Source of the DNA: Setaria digitata
Lineage: Eukaryota; Nematoda; Chromadorea; Rhabditida; Setariidae
NCBI GenBank assembly: GCA_003640385.1
Contig: RCAB01000112.1
Location: 94,138 to 158,137 of the forward strand
Direction: 5' to 3'
DNA: 64,000 bases
Below, in pieces: positions 36,901 to 51,900 of this stretch; the first letter of the stretch is position 1; every line of letters starts with the position of its first letter. The notes beneath the pieces are model-generated. The model did no database searches. It worked only from the letters and a program-made list of their open reading frames with translations, and was not told the origin of the DNA. The position numbers and the translations under genes were made by a program.

Positions 36901-39900
36901 AAATAAGAAACAAATGCTTCTCCTAGACAACAAAGTATATATTAATTAAAAAAAAAGAAGGAAAAAAAGTGAATGGAAAACTCACTCCGTTTAATGATGT
37001 ACTGCAAGCACCAGGTGTTGATGGAGTAAGTGATCCCGAAGACTGGTGATAGCCCTGAAAGATATGAATGAATAGAACAGGGTAAATGGACGAATGAATG
37101 ATTGGATGAATAAATGAATGAGGAATGGAGGAATGAATGAAATGAATGAATGATTAGTAGAAAAATGGTAAAGGACGAGAACGATAACGAAAGTTGACGG
37201 TCGAATGAAGTAAAATGGATAAAAGAGAAACGAAATAAATTAGAAGAAAGTAAACTTTAATAAATCCAGATAAAAAGGGATAAAGAGGAGTGGAAATAAG
37301 GAGGATAGAATAATGTTTAAAAAAATTCTACAAAAACATTCTCACTACATTTGAAACAAAAATAAAGTTGGCTTCTCCTTAGGACTTTAAATTATTTAAG
37401 CTTACAACCAATTAATCAAGCTATAGCGAATAATAGTGAAGTGGTGTGGCGAAGTAATTTCCCAACGGCATATGATATCAATGCAATTTGTGATATCAAG
37501 TGATAAAGAAAGAGTCAACAATCTAATCCTTTGTAAAATAGAGCAACAATTTATTGGAAATGGAATTGGAGGTACAATTGTTTTCGTGTAATGAGATCGG
37601 TCACAATTTAAATTATATCGAAACTGGAAATAAAAAAATATTTAAATAATACTAAAAATACAGCGATAAGTAAGAAAAACGATTTTTTTTTTCCATATTC
37701 CCGGAAAATATTTTGATAAAAGAAAATTTAAAAAAGAAGAGAAAAAACAGGAAAAGAAGGATGGCAGGTCTTAAAAGACAGAAAAAATTAACACATAAAA
37801 ATCGTTATATATATATATAACTTAGGAAAGAAAATGTAAACATTTAATAATATAAAATTGCAAAGAATAGAAAAATTTTTATTTGTCATTAGAAAATCTC
37901 TACTGAAACATAAAATTTGAAAAAAAAAAAGAAAAAATTGAAACCTGCAGAAATTGTCGACGATATTCGGTTGCACCAAGCCAAACAGTTTCTTGACTTG
38001 ATGTACATGAAATTACCTGGAATTTGAAGCATCTTTTAGATATTCTAATTTGAAAAGAAGAAGTACTAGTTTTACTTACAGCTTGTCCTGTAACTGGAAA
38101 AAAAGAAAATCTCAAATATATAATAATATAATTAAGTCGACGAATGAATCTTTATAAAAATGAAATTAATAATTAATTAAAAATTCTGAGTTTAAGAACA
38201 TGTAGTTTTCGAAGGTACCATTCTCGTAGGAAAATGTCGTCAAATAAATCAATAGCAGAACTGAGAGAGTTGTGACAGACGCACACACAAACACACGTAA
38301 TTAAATTCTTAATTAAAGTTGGTGAAAATTTTAGAATAAATAGGAAAAAAATTAAATTTGCTTCAGACAACTGATCGTAAATTAAAAATATTTATCAATA
38401 AATTTCTGTAATTAATTGAAAGAAAGCATAATTTTTTTGAAAATAAAAATTGATAACATGTATTCACTACGATTAATGAACATTATACAAACAATTAGTT
38501 AATAATAACTAAACCTCTAAGGCTTTCAATGGATGCTGATTAAAGTAGTTGAAAGAATTTACTTGTACGCAAAAATCATATTCCAGTTGTTAGTGAAACT
38601 TTTAAAAATGCTTTCTTCTTCGAACTTCATATAAATATTCTCTCTACCAACAATTCTTATTATAGCATTGTTATTACTAATCATTAATTATTATCACCCA
38701 CTAAAAGTATCAAAAATTGTGATCAAATTTCAAACATTTTCACAATTCTTACTTATTATATTTTAGCTAACTTTTGCAGGTGTGATTTTTTGCCTTGTAA
38801 TTCATCTGATAAGATAACATTTCTGAAAGTTTGGATAAGAAAATGAAATGAAAATAAGCTGAAGGGGTGATGGATATAAAGCCTTAATAGCTTTTTACTT
38901 TACTTGGCTCAAAATGTAAATGCTAGCGAGAAATCGAAATTGCAAAAAGTACTCCCATGATAGTTATTTTAACAAAACAAACAGCAGCACCATAAAAAAA
39001 TATCTTTGCCCTGCTCTATCGCGGTCTTTTTCCATTAAAAGGAGTTCATTCTAAAAATTTAATCGGATAATCTTATTTGCTTTTCACTGTTAGTAACTTT
39101 TTTTTTGTTTTAAGAAATTTTTAGAAATTAAATTTGTTAGTTAATTGTCAACAAATTGCATATGCCGTAAAAAGTTTTGAAAGAAAAGCCAAAATGTAAA
39201 AAGATCGAAGTTTAACAAAGAAACGAAGGCTGATGTTCATTTCTGCAAAAATCCCATCAGTCTGTGATATTTGTCTTGTCTTCCTCATCTATATTAAAAA
39301 GAAAAGGAGAACTTCATTATTTTATAAGTCTAACATTCCTATTGGAAAATTACAAAAAAAAGAGTACAACGAATAATATATTTTTTGCAAAAGTTTTTGA
39401 TTTGAAAAGGAAAAAAACTGTGAAAAAAAGTATAAAAGAGAAGTTTTGCTGAATTAAGGCTGATTGAAAGATAGCAAATAATCTAAAATGTTTGTTTTAA
39501 CATAAAATAGCCATGAAATGAAAAATAAGAAAAATTAGATGAGTAACAAAAAGAAGAAAAATACTAGAAAATTACTTCTCGAAGTTCGCGCAATGTTTCG
39601 AAAGCTTCTTTTGACTTAACCTTATCAGTGATTCATCAGGATAGACGGACTGATAAAATTGATCATATAGAATAAATGATAGCTAATGAATAATTAGAAT
39701 AGAACGAATTAAAAAGCTATAGAAAATGCTAATGATATTGATTATTTGTTTGTTATGAATGCAAGAAAAAAGTTTTTTTTTTTAAATCGATAAAATTGAG
39801 AGCATAGAAAATTGTGTGTTAGCCAGGAAAAAAGGAAAGAAAAAAAAGATAGAATATTGATTAAGCTACTTGGATGAGGAAGACCAAAGTGAAAGAAGAA

Positions 39901-42900
39901 TATTCACTTATTTGTTGCTATTATTGAAATCATTTTGGACTTTTCAAATTTACTTGTAAAAATGAGTTCATATGTTTGGAAAGGCTTTAATTATTAAAAA
40001 GAACGGTTTTATATTTCATTATTTCTGAAAAAAAGAAAAAAAAAGAATAAATGAGTGTCTTATCTAATCTTATAAGTTTCATACTAAAAAAAGTCTTCTT
40101 GCTAATGGAACAGACAGATTTTAATTGAAAATCATATCATTTTATTAAATGAAACTTTTTAGTTGAAAAAGAAGTGGTGCTGATCTTTCTAAAATGATAA
40201 AGCATTAAATTCAAGAAAAGAATTGATGGCGAAAATCATTTTCATTAAATATTTGGCCAGAAAAAAAGAGTGATTGAATATATATGATTGAGTTTGGAAT
40301 GTTAAGCTTAAGCTTAAAATCAAGAAGGAAAAAAGCCAGGGATAGGAATGCAGTTTCTAAGTGTGCTATGTTTTCTCTTGCAATGAAAGTCCTCAATGGT
40401 AATTAGCATCAAGATGATTACTTGAAAAAGTTTTTCCTTATTCATACACTTTCTTTTTTCTTTTCATTTCCGTTGTGTTATGTGCCTTTCAATGAAAATT
40501 TTAACGAAGCATTGCCAACTCCTCAAAAGAATTCAAATTTACAACGACTAAATGAATGATTGAAAAATTAATGCGAAAAGAATTTTTTTTTTCTCAGCTC
40601 TGTTGCCAAAAAAAGCAAAGTAAACATAAGGAAACTTTTAAATTTTCTTTTCTTTTTTTTTTCCGGAAATCGAATTTACTCTTTTATACATTTAATTTTT
40701 ATAGACTTGCTTTTTTTTTCAGTCATAAAAACAGATATACTGAGATTCAAATCAATTTGGCTTGGATTTTTACTGCTATGTCAAGTATAAGGCAAATTTG
40801 CTTTTGTTTCCATGACTGCAGCAATAACTGAAATTTCGTAGCATAAATGCATTAGTTTTTACAAAATGTGTAATTCGATACTATCAAGTTATTTGAGAAT
40901 AATTAAGAGTTAAATTGATAGCTCGCATTTATAAAATTGAAGAAAGTTCTAAAATTAAACAATCTGCCAAAAGTTGCTTAATTCGATTTGAATGAGGAAA
41001 TAAATTTGATGAATATAACTTGTTCCAAAACTCTAGAAAAGTTGAATTTCATTGAAATGAAATTGAATAAAATGTATATTTTGAAATTAAAGAACTGATC
41101 AACAATTCCTTTGCTTTGAAAGATTTCGAATATCACTGGGAAAAAACAAGAATTAATTTATGATGTTAATTTATTGAATACAAAATAGCATANAAACTGA
41201 TCAACAATTCCTTTGCTTTGAAAGATTTCTAATATCACTGGGAAAAAACAAGAATTAATTTATGATGTTAATTTATTGAATACAAAATAGCATAGGGTAA
41301 AAATGAGTTAGACGATCTATGTGTTCAAAAAAAATTTTCAAAATTTTTCCCTTAGTTGGTATATAGAAATGAATTTATATGAAACTTTGTTAAATAACTT
41401 ATTAATAACGGAAAAAATGTTGAGTTAGTTTATCACTCAAGTCATTAGAAACTTTAAAATAATTTTAATTTTTTCTCCATCAATTTATATTTTTGAAAAT
41501 ATAGGCGGCCGAAAATGCTAACAGTAATCTAGTCAGCCCAAGCCGATGAGAGGAAGAAGTGATCTGAAATTTTGTTTCACTTCATGAACACAACAATCAA
41601 TGGTTTGGTATTACAAAAGTTTACTTGTTTACGATGGCGTCGACGTGATCGAGGGGNAAAATAGCATAGGGTAAAAATGAGTTAGACGATCTATGTGTTC
41701 AAAAAAAATTTTCAAAATTTTTCCCTTAGTTGGTATATAGAAATGAATTTATATGAAACTTTGTTAATAACGGAAAAAATGTTGAGTTAGTTTATCACTC
41801 AAGTCATTAGAAACTTTAAAATAATTTTAATTTTTTCTCCATCAATTTATATTTTTGAAAATATAGGCGGCCGAAAATGCTAACAGTAATCTAGTCAGCC
41901 CAAGCCGATGAGAGGAAGAAGTGATCTGAAATTTTGTTTCACTTCATGAACACAACAATCAATGGTTTGGTATTACAAAAGTTTACTTGTTTACGATGGC
42001 GTCGACGTGATCGAGGGGACGTTCCTTTTGCAAGGACGCGCTCGCTACGTGAAATAAGCGGTGAATGACCACTCGCTCCATCACCACACTGCAAAAATAA
42101 ATAAATAAAAACTTGCAGAGCAACTTTTTCTGGAACTAAACAAACAAAGAAAATAAATAAATAAGTATAGATTGGCATATATATATATAATGCCAATCCT
42201 AGTCTAAGCTCCGGGAAAAACAAGCTTAAAGTAATACTTTGCTTTAAAATCTACTCACTCGTTATTCTATTTCCCTTGTTTGCCAATATGATTGCAAACC
42301 ATGAAAATCATCATTTTTCATAGTGATTTAGAGATTAAAAAATACATTTCCATTCAGTCGACTGTGACAGATATTTCTAAACTGTTGAATTTTCTACCTC
42401 TTTCTGTGATCGATTCTGCTGACTTCTTTTTTCGTCAAAAATTACATCACAGAAAACTTTTCATCTTTGAAAATGTAGTGTTTTTGCCTCGATGATTTTT
42501 TTTTTTTTCTAAATTTTTAAGGTCACTAAGTCTGCTTTATACATATTACCAGAAATTTTTTAAAAAAAGTTTGGTCTTTAAAATCTAACCGGTACGTCTT
42601 CGTAAATTTAATCATAGTCATTTAATTAAATGTTATCTCTTATTTGCTTCATATTTCCCCGACTGGCTAGCACTGAAAGAATCTCTACCTAGAATAGTTG
42701 ATCAGGTTGATCAAGTTATACGAAAAATAAATGCTTGTGATTGAGTGAAAGGTAACTGTGCGTTAGGATGATTTTTCTGATTTATCCGGTTTTAAAGGAT
42801 GACTATACATGTTAATTTTCTTTTAGTGACTATCCAAAGAAGAACTTCGCTGATTTGAAAATGACACAAATATATGATTTCAGCTTCGATTAAATTTGTC

Positions 42901-45900
42901 CTTAATTCTTGAACAAATCCCTTTCTGATCAATAAAAAGGAAGTTGAACAAGTGTTATAATGTCTTCCCCATGTAAACGACTTTTTTCCACGCTTTCGCA
43001 TATATTTTTATTCCAGAAAAAAGTTTTATAGCTAAGCAGTTAGCTCACTTCTGAGATGATGTAAAAGGTGGAGCATATTTAGAGCCTTGTTAAGTGAGAG
43101 GGATAGAAGTTTTTTCTCTACTATTATGTCATTAAACACTTTGTTCATTTTTAAATTAAAAAAAAAAGTTCAAACTTGAAGAGAAGAGGCAGATGTTTAA
43201 ATTTGAAATTACCACAAAATTGAAATAAATCACAATATATCGCACCAGAAAATAATTCAAGAGAGAACAAAAATGAAAAACACCAGAAAAACCATTACTG
43301 AAGTTTGCAAAACTTCATTTTCTTTTTCTCATTTGCTTATAATTAAATAAGAGGAAGAAAGGTTATTTGAAATTAATTAATAATATGAATCATATTTCAG
43401 AAAATGTGCAGCATGTATTTATAGAATTACTGAAATGTCTAATTTCTCAAACAAAACATCCTATTACACATGTGGTTATAATAAGCGTTACTTGCATGTA
43501 GATAATTGATGATTCAAATTTTAAAATTTGGAAAAAAAGAGAAAGTGAAACCTCTTCAATGGGTATTGGCTTTGCGATGCCTAATCGTATGAGGCCGTCA
43601 GGAGCCGATTTCAGGACAGCTACCGCATGTTCCAGGGTGCTGTTTGATAAGTCTTCATCGTTAATAAACATCAGCCTATCACCGGGTATTATACGGCCAT
43701 CTGCTTGTGCTAGACCACCTGGCACTAGTGACCGTACCACAACCACGGATTGCCCAGGATGTAGTGGATCCTACAAAGTAGAAGAAATTTCTGAATAAAA
43801 GTTACGATGAAGAATTCAGAAAATGACCTTATTACAATCCAATAATTTTCATAATTTTATTATATATTTCGCTATTAAGCATTTTAAATCATGATATATG
43901 TTAGGAATGAAAAACTACGCGATAATCAACGATTGAAAATCCAAGGCCACGACTATCTTTTTCTAATTGCACTATCATCGGAACACATCTCCAGATAGCT
44001 AATCCATTAAACAGCTGCAACGACCGGGATCGCAAACGTTGTGATACCTGGGATAAAAGTGTCAGTATTAAGTGAAACTTCACAAGATTTATTTGACTTC
44101 AAGCAATCAAATTTAATCCAAACATTTACATCAGCCATCACAAACAGCACATATTCTGTAGATATTAATTACAAATAATTATGAATCATCAATAAATTTT
44201 TATGATAAAGTAAATAATAGTATCTAATTTGGTTTAAAGAGAGTTTTTTTAATGTTTGCTTTGACGATAAAACCGTGACTACTTGAAATTTAAATTTTTT
44301 TTAGGGTGCCATTTTTAATTCGACTTTAATTCGATTAAAGCAATACCTGTTCTAAAACAGCTGTTGTTGAATCCGGAGCTTTTGATATACAAGTTTCCGA
44401 TTTAGCCTAAATTACTTTTCCTTAATTTTATTAAAATCTCGCAATATGCTTTCCAACACATTATGTTCATAACTTCTATTCCTACGTTGGCGGAAAATAC
44501 CTTTCCTGTGCTACCGGAAGATATTTTATCTAGGACGGCAGGAAATATTTTTTTTCTACGTTGCTGGGAAAAATTCCCTCCATTCTACCAGTAAATGTTT
44601 TTCCTGCTAAGACGTATGAAAAATGTGAAAAATAAAAATAAATGACTGGTTGTATTTCTTAATTTGTTCACGCTTTCGGTTTATAAAATGAGTGATTTTA
44701 ATATTTCAATCAAAATTATGCATTAGGACGTAGCAGAAAAATGATTGATTTGTTTGATTTCGTTGTCAATCAATTGACTGATTAATGAATTGTTAGCCTG
44801 AAAAACTGAATAAATGAAACATATGTTTACTACAGAAAGTAATGAACCTTAACGAGACGGTCATCTGTAGCAGCTAATAAAGGATAAGCAATTGGAAGGC
44901 TTTCTTCAGGCCTTGGCATGAAAACATTAACGGTTTGAACTTTCCTTGCAACCGTGAGTCTGACTCGTTGTGAATTGGATGCAGCCTTAATTAGCGCCTG
45001 CCTCACGGTCACGTGTGATTCGCCGTACAGTACTACATCATTAGCCTGCAATTCTTGAGTGAAATTTAGCATTCCGATAATTTACGAGATAATTGAGACA
45101 GAATGAAGAATTTTCTAGCACTGACTGGATATGAAAATCACTCAGTGCTAGAAAATGACTGCTTCCGGAAAAATGAAGCTGGAAATAAGAGAGGTCGGGA
45201 AAAGCTCACCTGTAACAATTCGTCACCTGAGCGAAGTGCGTTCGAGAAGGCGGCTGGTCCACCAGGTCGAAGCGAATCGATGTAGTGATGGGGACATAAA
45301 TGAGTGCCATTTAAAATGTCAACTGTTCCTTCCAGGGAAATACCGAGTCCACCATCTTCACACTTGTCTGGGATCAAGTCCACGCTAACCACTTCGAAGT
45401 CGGGACCAAGACGATGTTTCCAGTCTGCCACTACATCAGGTAACGTACTTGGAACGTCGATTACCTGAGTTGTGGCCTCCTGAGTAAAAAAAATAAAGAT
45501 TTATCAGATACCTACATTTCAGAGCTCATTTTAGTCGAAAAAGTTGGATCATAGGCCAATAGATTTGGAGATGATGGCCAAAGGCACAACTTATATAGAA
45601 TGAGAGCCATTTTGTCTGGTGTAACTGAGGCTCAACAGATTTTTGGCCCTCAGTGGCTTTAGATTCAATCATTCCACTGCTTAAATTTCGTTTTCAGTGA
45701 TGCGATGATTTATATCAACGATTTTCACATTCACGTTGTGGATATTTTCCTTAATGAGCTTAAGATGGTCTTATTATTCAAGTAATCGGTTTTCAAAAAT
45801 GCATAAATGAGGAGACAAAAGGGATTTTCAAAATGAGGATTTTAATGAAATAGACAAAACTTCAATAATTATTAAATTCAATAATAAAAAGAAATACCTG

Positions 45901-48900
45901 TCTTTGAAGCATATTAAGGCATTCAGCTTGTGGTGAGCTAGGTAAAAAACGAATTAATTTAATTTTCACTCTACTACCACTTTTTACCAATGTTCGTACT
46001 GATTCACTATGATTTAGACCTTCTAGAGATTTGCCATTTACCTGAAAGAACAAAGAAATATTTGCTAATAATCAACCTGTTTAAATCTTTTAAGAATCTG
46101 ATATTTTTACTTTAATTCGCATATTACAGTGGTATACAATTCTAACAAAGATAGTGAACACGTTATTAGTGGGCAGCCAAAATAATTCTACTAAATAACT
46201 ACTTTAAAAAAAGACTATCATTGTTTAAAATATTACTTCATTAATCCTCTCTAATCTAGCAGCTAAGAAAATGAAATCACTCCGATCTATTTGATTCTCG
46301 ATCTCTTGGCTTAGTTGAACGACTCTAAGGCTATATAATTAAGTTTTTGAGTGGACAATTTCAAAGACCTAAATATATCACTAGCGGGAAACAATGGACT
46401 TAAAATATATGGTTGGCTTAAAAAAGTGCTTTGAAAAGGGAATTCATATTTCCTTTTAATTTGTTTCAAAAAAAGAACAAATAAAAGAGGAAATAAGCTC
46501 TTTTGGTAATTGGAACTTCTCTTGAAATCAAGAAAAAAAATGATTTTTGAGTGGAAAAATAAAAAAAAAAAATCAATTTAATCTTATAGCAGCTGTCAAA
46601 TTCAGAATGCAAAAAAACGTTTCCAATATATAACATTTGAATTTATACAATGATTACGCTAAAATTCGATAAGTTGATTGATTTTAACTGAAAGAAGACT
46701 TTCTTCGATGAAGATTGTATAAAAATTTCTTCGATTATAAGGAAATGTTATGTTTATGCTGTATACCGACAAAAATTTTCGAATTTAAATCAAAAATTTT
46801 TGATAATTATACTATAAATTTCTGCTCGCCACAGATTCCTAAAACTGCTGAATGAATATTTAGGGTGAAAAGAAAAGGTACAATTGATTTTCCATCCTTA
46901 TCAGTTTAATATTAAAATTTTAATTTAAGGATGGTTTGGTTAATGAACAAATAAAGATAGAAATATTAGGATAGCTTGAAACAAAAGAACCCATACATGA
47001 AAGTGACATACATAATCAAAATATCTTAGATTTTGGAAGAAAAAAAAAGATGTGTTTCCGCCATCTATTAAAAAAAAAAATAATTTAATGAAAAAATATC
47101 TTGCATCTTTACTACACATTTTAGATGCTGCTCGGCTTTTCAACGGTAAAAATTATTCACAAAATCTGGAATAATCCATCATCATCATTAAAATCAAAAG
47201 CTTGGTAATTAAATTTAAATTATTTGACTAAATCAAAAAAAACTTTATTGGTGGAATCATTTTTTGATATTTTTGCATATTTTATAACATTAATGAATTA
47301 GGTGATTTGAGACTAAACGGGCTAGCACCGAATAGTTTCTTCTAATCCCAAGCTAATTAAATTTCGAAGTAATCAGTTTCATTATCACTGTAGATTTCTT
47401 TTCTTCCTTAAAATTTCAAATGCTTTAACAGCGTTTTTCGTCTCGCTATATATTTGAGTAACAGCCCAAATATTCAGACTGATTTTTGAACTAATATATA
47501 TGAATCTTTGTCATTTGATATTGATTTAAAAGCTCTTCATACGACTGAAATCAAATTTCAAATGGCCGAAATGAAATGAATGAAGAGATTAACTGATATT
47601 ACTGCCACTATAAACATTTGAATGGCTTTAGAAATTGAGCATAAATTATTAGGTAATAAGAAAATACCTTCGAAGTGTTTTTTTTTTTTTTTTGTTGAAA
47701 GTTAATTTTTTTTAGCTTGCTTGCTTATTCTATCCTAAATTTTGCCCCTCGTTTTCAAGGCTCCGTTTAACCGTTTTCCTATTTTTCCAAAAGGTGTACT
47801 TTATGGAAAAAAAATTCATTAAATCTTGCAAATCATGATTTTCTGAAGAATTTTAAACAAAAGCATGCATTTTAAGTCTTCATCAAAAAAAAAATCAGAA
47901 TGAAACACTTTCTAGTTTACAGATAACCAAAATTTTTTGCGGGAAGAGGAATTGATTAATCATGAATTTCACTTTTTTTTTTCTGACAAAGTACGGAAGA
48001 AAACGAAAGGAGGATGAAGTGAAAGCTATTTCGCTGAAGATAGTTTAAATAGCATTAAGATGTATGGCTTAAAAATATAATAAAGCTAAACAAGCTTAGG
48101 TGCTAATCAATCATAAAAAATCTATAAGGAGCTTTAAGAGACATAGCCAACATCAACTTAGTTATTAAACCAACAGGTCTTTTAAAGTAGTAAATTGCTT
48201 TTAAGTATAATACAGAATAAGCATGAAATCAAATATTTAAATCTTTGACAAGTAAATAAATGAATTTTCATAACACTTATCGGCTATCATCAGTGTTTAA
48301 AAAACAATTATTTAAAAGTTTGCCTGAAAAAAAAAGGAACAAATTTTGCACAGTTTATATTCATTTGAAAGAACAATGATTATCGCTATCCTTTCCGAAG
48401 AAGACTTGATTATTCGAAAAAAAAAAAACAAAAAAAAAGGAAAGTGAAATGCGAACGATTCTGATTCTGATTCCGACCTTGACTGATTCTGACTGACTCC
48501 AGCCAATAAATCACTACAGATATATTTTTATATGCAACGGCATGAATAATAAAAGAGAAAAACACCGCTCAGTCAATTTCTAGCGATATTTTGGCAATAG
48601 TTTTGTTGAATTAAATGAAAAAAGAAAAAAAAAAATAAGGAAAAGTGTACCTCAAGAATGAGATCGTTTAATTGGATTTTCTTCGAATGAAAAGCACTTG
48701 AATTAGGCACCAGTGATTTCACGAAAACACCATTTATTTCTTCTGAAATGAAACGATGTAATTTCGAAAAAAAAAAAAAAAAAAAAAAAACGAAAAACAG
48801 ACACCTTTTTTTTAGTAGGGCTGAAAAATCTTATTATATGGTTAGAAAATGATTTATTTTAGAAGTGATTCAATTCATTTGGAAATGAACTGCCTTAATC

Positions 48901-51900
48901 TAAAAGTCAGCAACAGCTTGAACGAGTAAAGAAAGATTTAAGGAATAAAAAATAGCAGAGAAAAATAATGAAAACCAAGTCATTTCATATATATAAATAC
49001 TAAAAGCATAAATAATCTGCCTCTCTAAAATGCACCATGAATTTCATTTTTCAGTTCCTTAAACTTTGTTCATTCTGAAAAACTTCAAAAAAATAAACCA
49101 AATATTTTTTCCCTCGCTCTTTTTACCAGAAAATAGTAATTTTACAAGGAATGAATGAAATGGAAAAAATCACAAATAATTTTAACAATGCGACAAAATG
49201 ATAGCTTAAGTGTTACAAACAGTACTGGCAAACTGGAAAAAAAGAAATGCAAACAAAATAATAGTAAATTGGTCAAAACTGTGTTTTAATTATACATAAA
49301 GTGTAGACATAAGTGCTACCGTTTTTCGATTTCGTAGTAATCATAAGAAAATGAGTCTAAATATGCAGTAATAACAAGTAAAATGATGGAAGTAATATTT
49401 AGACGGGATAATAATTTGATGATACAAACAGGTTCAAATTTCCGAAGCTTTTGAATAATTAAAGCTAATAATTTAAACCTCCGGCTAGGACTTATTGTAG
49501 CTGATTAGTAATAAAATTTCAGAAATGTGGTTGCGAAGTTATCAGTTATCCTACTGAACACACTTATACACTAACCTTACCACACACACTATGTAAATCT
49601 CGATGAATCGATGCATATTTCGATCAAAACTATTCCACACGTGACATATATTTTATCACTAATTATATAAACGAAATTAGTAAGTTATTCTTTTAGTAAG
49701 GAATATGAGAACTTCGAAAACTGAATTAAAGCAGTTACAAATATGATTAATAAGGGATTTTTTTACAGGTATAAGTCTTGACTAAAATCCTGAGAATTAT
49801 CAATCTGTTTGGTGGATATTTTTCAAAAAAAAAAAAAAAGAAGCTAAAAAAATCTTTTAGCAATAACATCATCAATTTAATTAGATAAATTCAGAAACTA
49901 TTTTAATTCAATACACTTAATATGGCATCAACCGTTGCTATAACGTTAGTGCTGATGCGATAAAAAGGATAGTGAATAATTTGTTGTGATGTAAACACAG
50001 TGGAGTTAGTAAACTTTCTCCTAAGGCACAAGCAGACACTCATCAGAGCCTTATTTTGCAGTCTAAGTTAGTCATCTTCTTCTGACAGCCTTGCACAACA
50101 AGGCCAGTTTTTTCATTAAGCCTCAAGTCTTGTCTCATATCATATATCTTTGGCATTATATCATTTCCACCAGGAGGAGTTGTCAAATTACATACTTTAT
50201 ATAGCTGTTTTGATATTCTATCAAAATGATAATGTGATAAAATGCCAATTTTTATTTCGTTTCATTTCAAAAATACCTAGTGAAGAGCCTAAAAAAACTG
50301 ACAAAGTGTTGTTTGTGCAATAAATTATTATCAGAACTATAAATGACTTTCTTTTTTTTTCTGCATCATATGATAAATGTTTACAACTTCTCATAAATTA
50401 ACATTAAATTTTTTAATTCGGCAGTATGGAGTCACATGAGGCCTAACATGAAAAACTTTTATTAGCTCAAAAAAATCAAAAATAATTCATATAATTGCAA
50501 TGAAGGGGTGGTGATAAGTTAAGAAAAGCAATTAAAGAATTACTTTCTATTCACTGATCATCGATCCGTGTAAGAAATAAAAGTCAGTACGCAGTAGAAT
50601 ATAGTAATCAACCAGTTCTTTTCAAAGTATATAAAAAGCTATCAGTGATGCGTCTGCTTATTTATCTGATCCGTCCAACCGAATTTAGCTAAGCTAAGTT
50701 CATTTTTTTTTTTTTTCAAACCAGTCTTCTTCCAGCTAATTACGTAATAATATACTGTCTAATCGATCTTCGGGAAATCATATAATTACATCTTTTGTCT
50801 GTTAGAATCTCACTTGATTGTTACCACTTATTTATCACCAAAAAATATTATGCAAAGGATTCTGTAACTTATAAAAATAGTAAAAAACAATAAGCTGCGG
50901 GACGAAATATAACATGTGCGCTTTGTACATACCACTGAACGACTTATTAATCTTTTTCAATTCTTGTTTTTAATTTAATCTTAGAATTAAATAATTTAGA
51001 ATCACATGCTTCATTACTGCTAAAACGTGAAACATTTGTATCATGCCAAAATGACTTTAAATTGTATGTATGTAGCATCAAACAAAATATTCGTCTTTAA
51101 TTTATTCTATCTTCCGTTTTCATAAAATTACGGTAGAACGCGAAAAAATTAAAAATTATCAGTTAATGAATAAGCCAGAAGAAAACTGAGCGAAGAAAAG
51201 AGGAGCAAACCTTTCTTATGAACATAACCAGCAACGGTAATGCCAAGACCGAGTATCGGGTCACGACGTAATTCAACTTCAATTGTCTTATAGCTTTCTG
51301 GAGCCCAATTTCTACGAGAAAATGCTGTTAGTGCCTAAATTTGAAAAATTTTGATCATTGAAGAAATAAGTCATAATTTAGAATTAACAATTTAACAAAA
51401 TATGCTTCTTGTTCGATCCTTAGAATTACCATCGACCCAAACATCAATAAGTAAGGGATGAAAGACGACATTCTTATCTATCATGCAGATAATAAGCTAT
51501 TACAATAATGTAATAGTAATTATAGATAACAGTAGATAACGATGTCGCTTGATAATGATAACACTAATTAATGAATTATTCATGGCGGTAATTATAAGTT
51601 AGTGATGAAAAGTAATAATGAACAATGAGTTACGATATTATTAAAATATTTTAGAAAAAGAAAACCAATCCTTTAACTATTTAAATACCATTTCTTGAAG
51701 TTGCCGAAGTGATCGAGGACTACCCGCCTCTGATAATTCACTATTATTTATCATCGAAACATGCGTCTTTGAAGGCGCTTTTGGGTTTAACTTATCTGCA
51801 AAAATTCTTTCACAGAAACACTGATATTATCAATAGAAAAATCGCATAACTTTGGAGCAGTGAAAAGCAAAACAATTTAAGGATTTCTCGATGATCGTCT

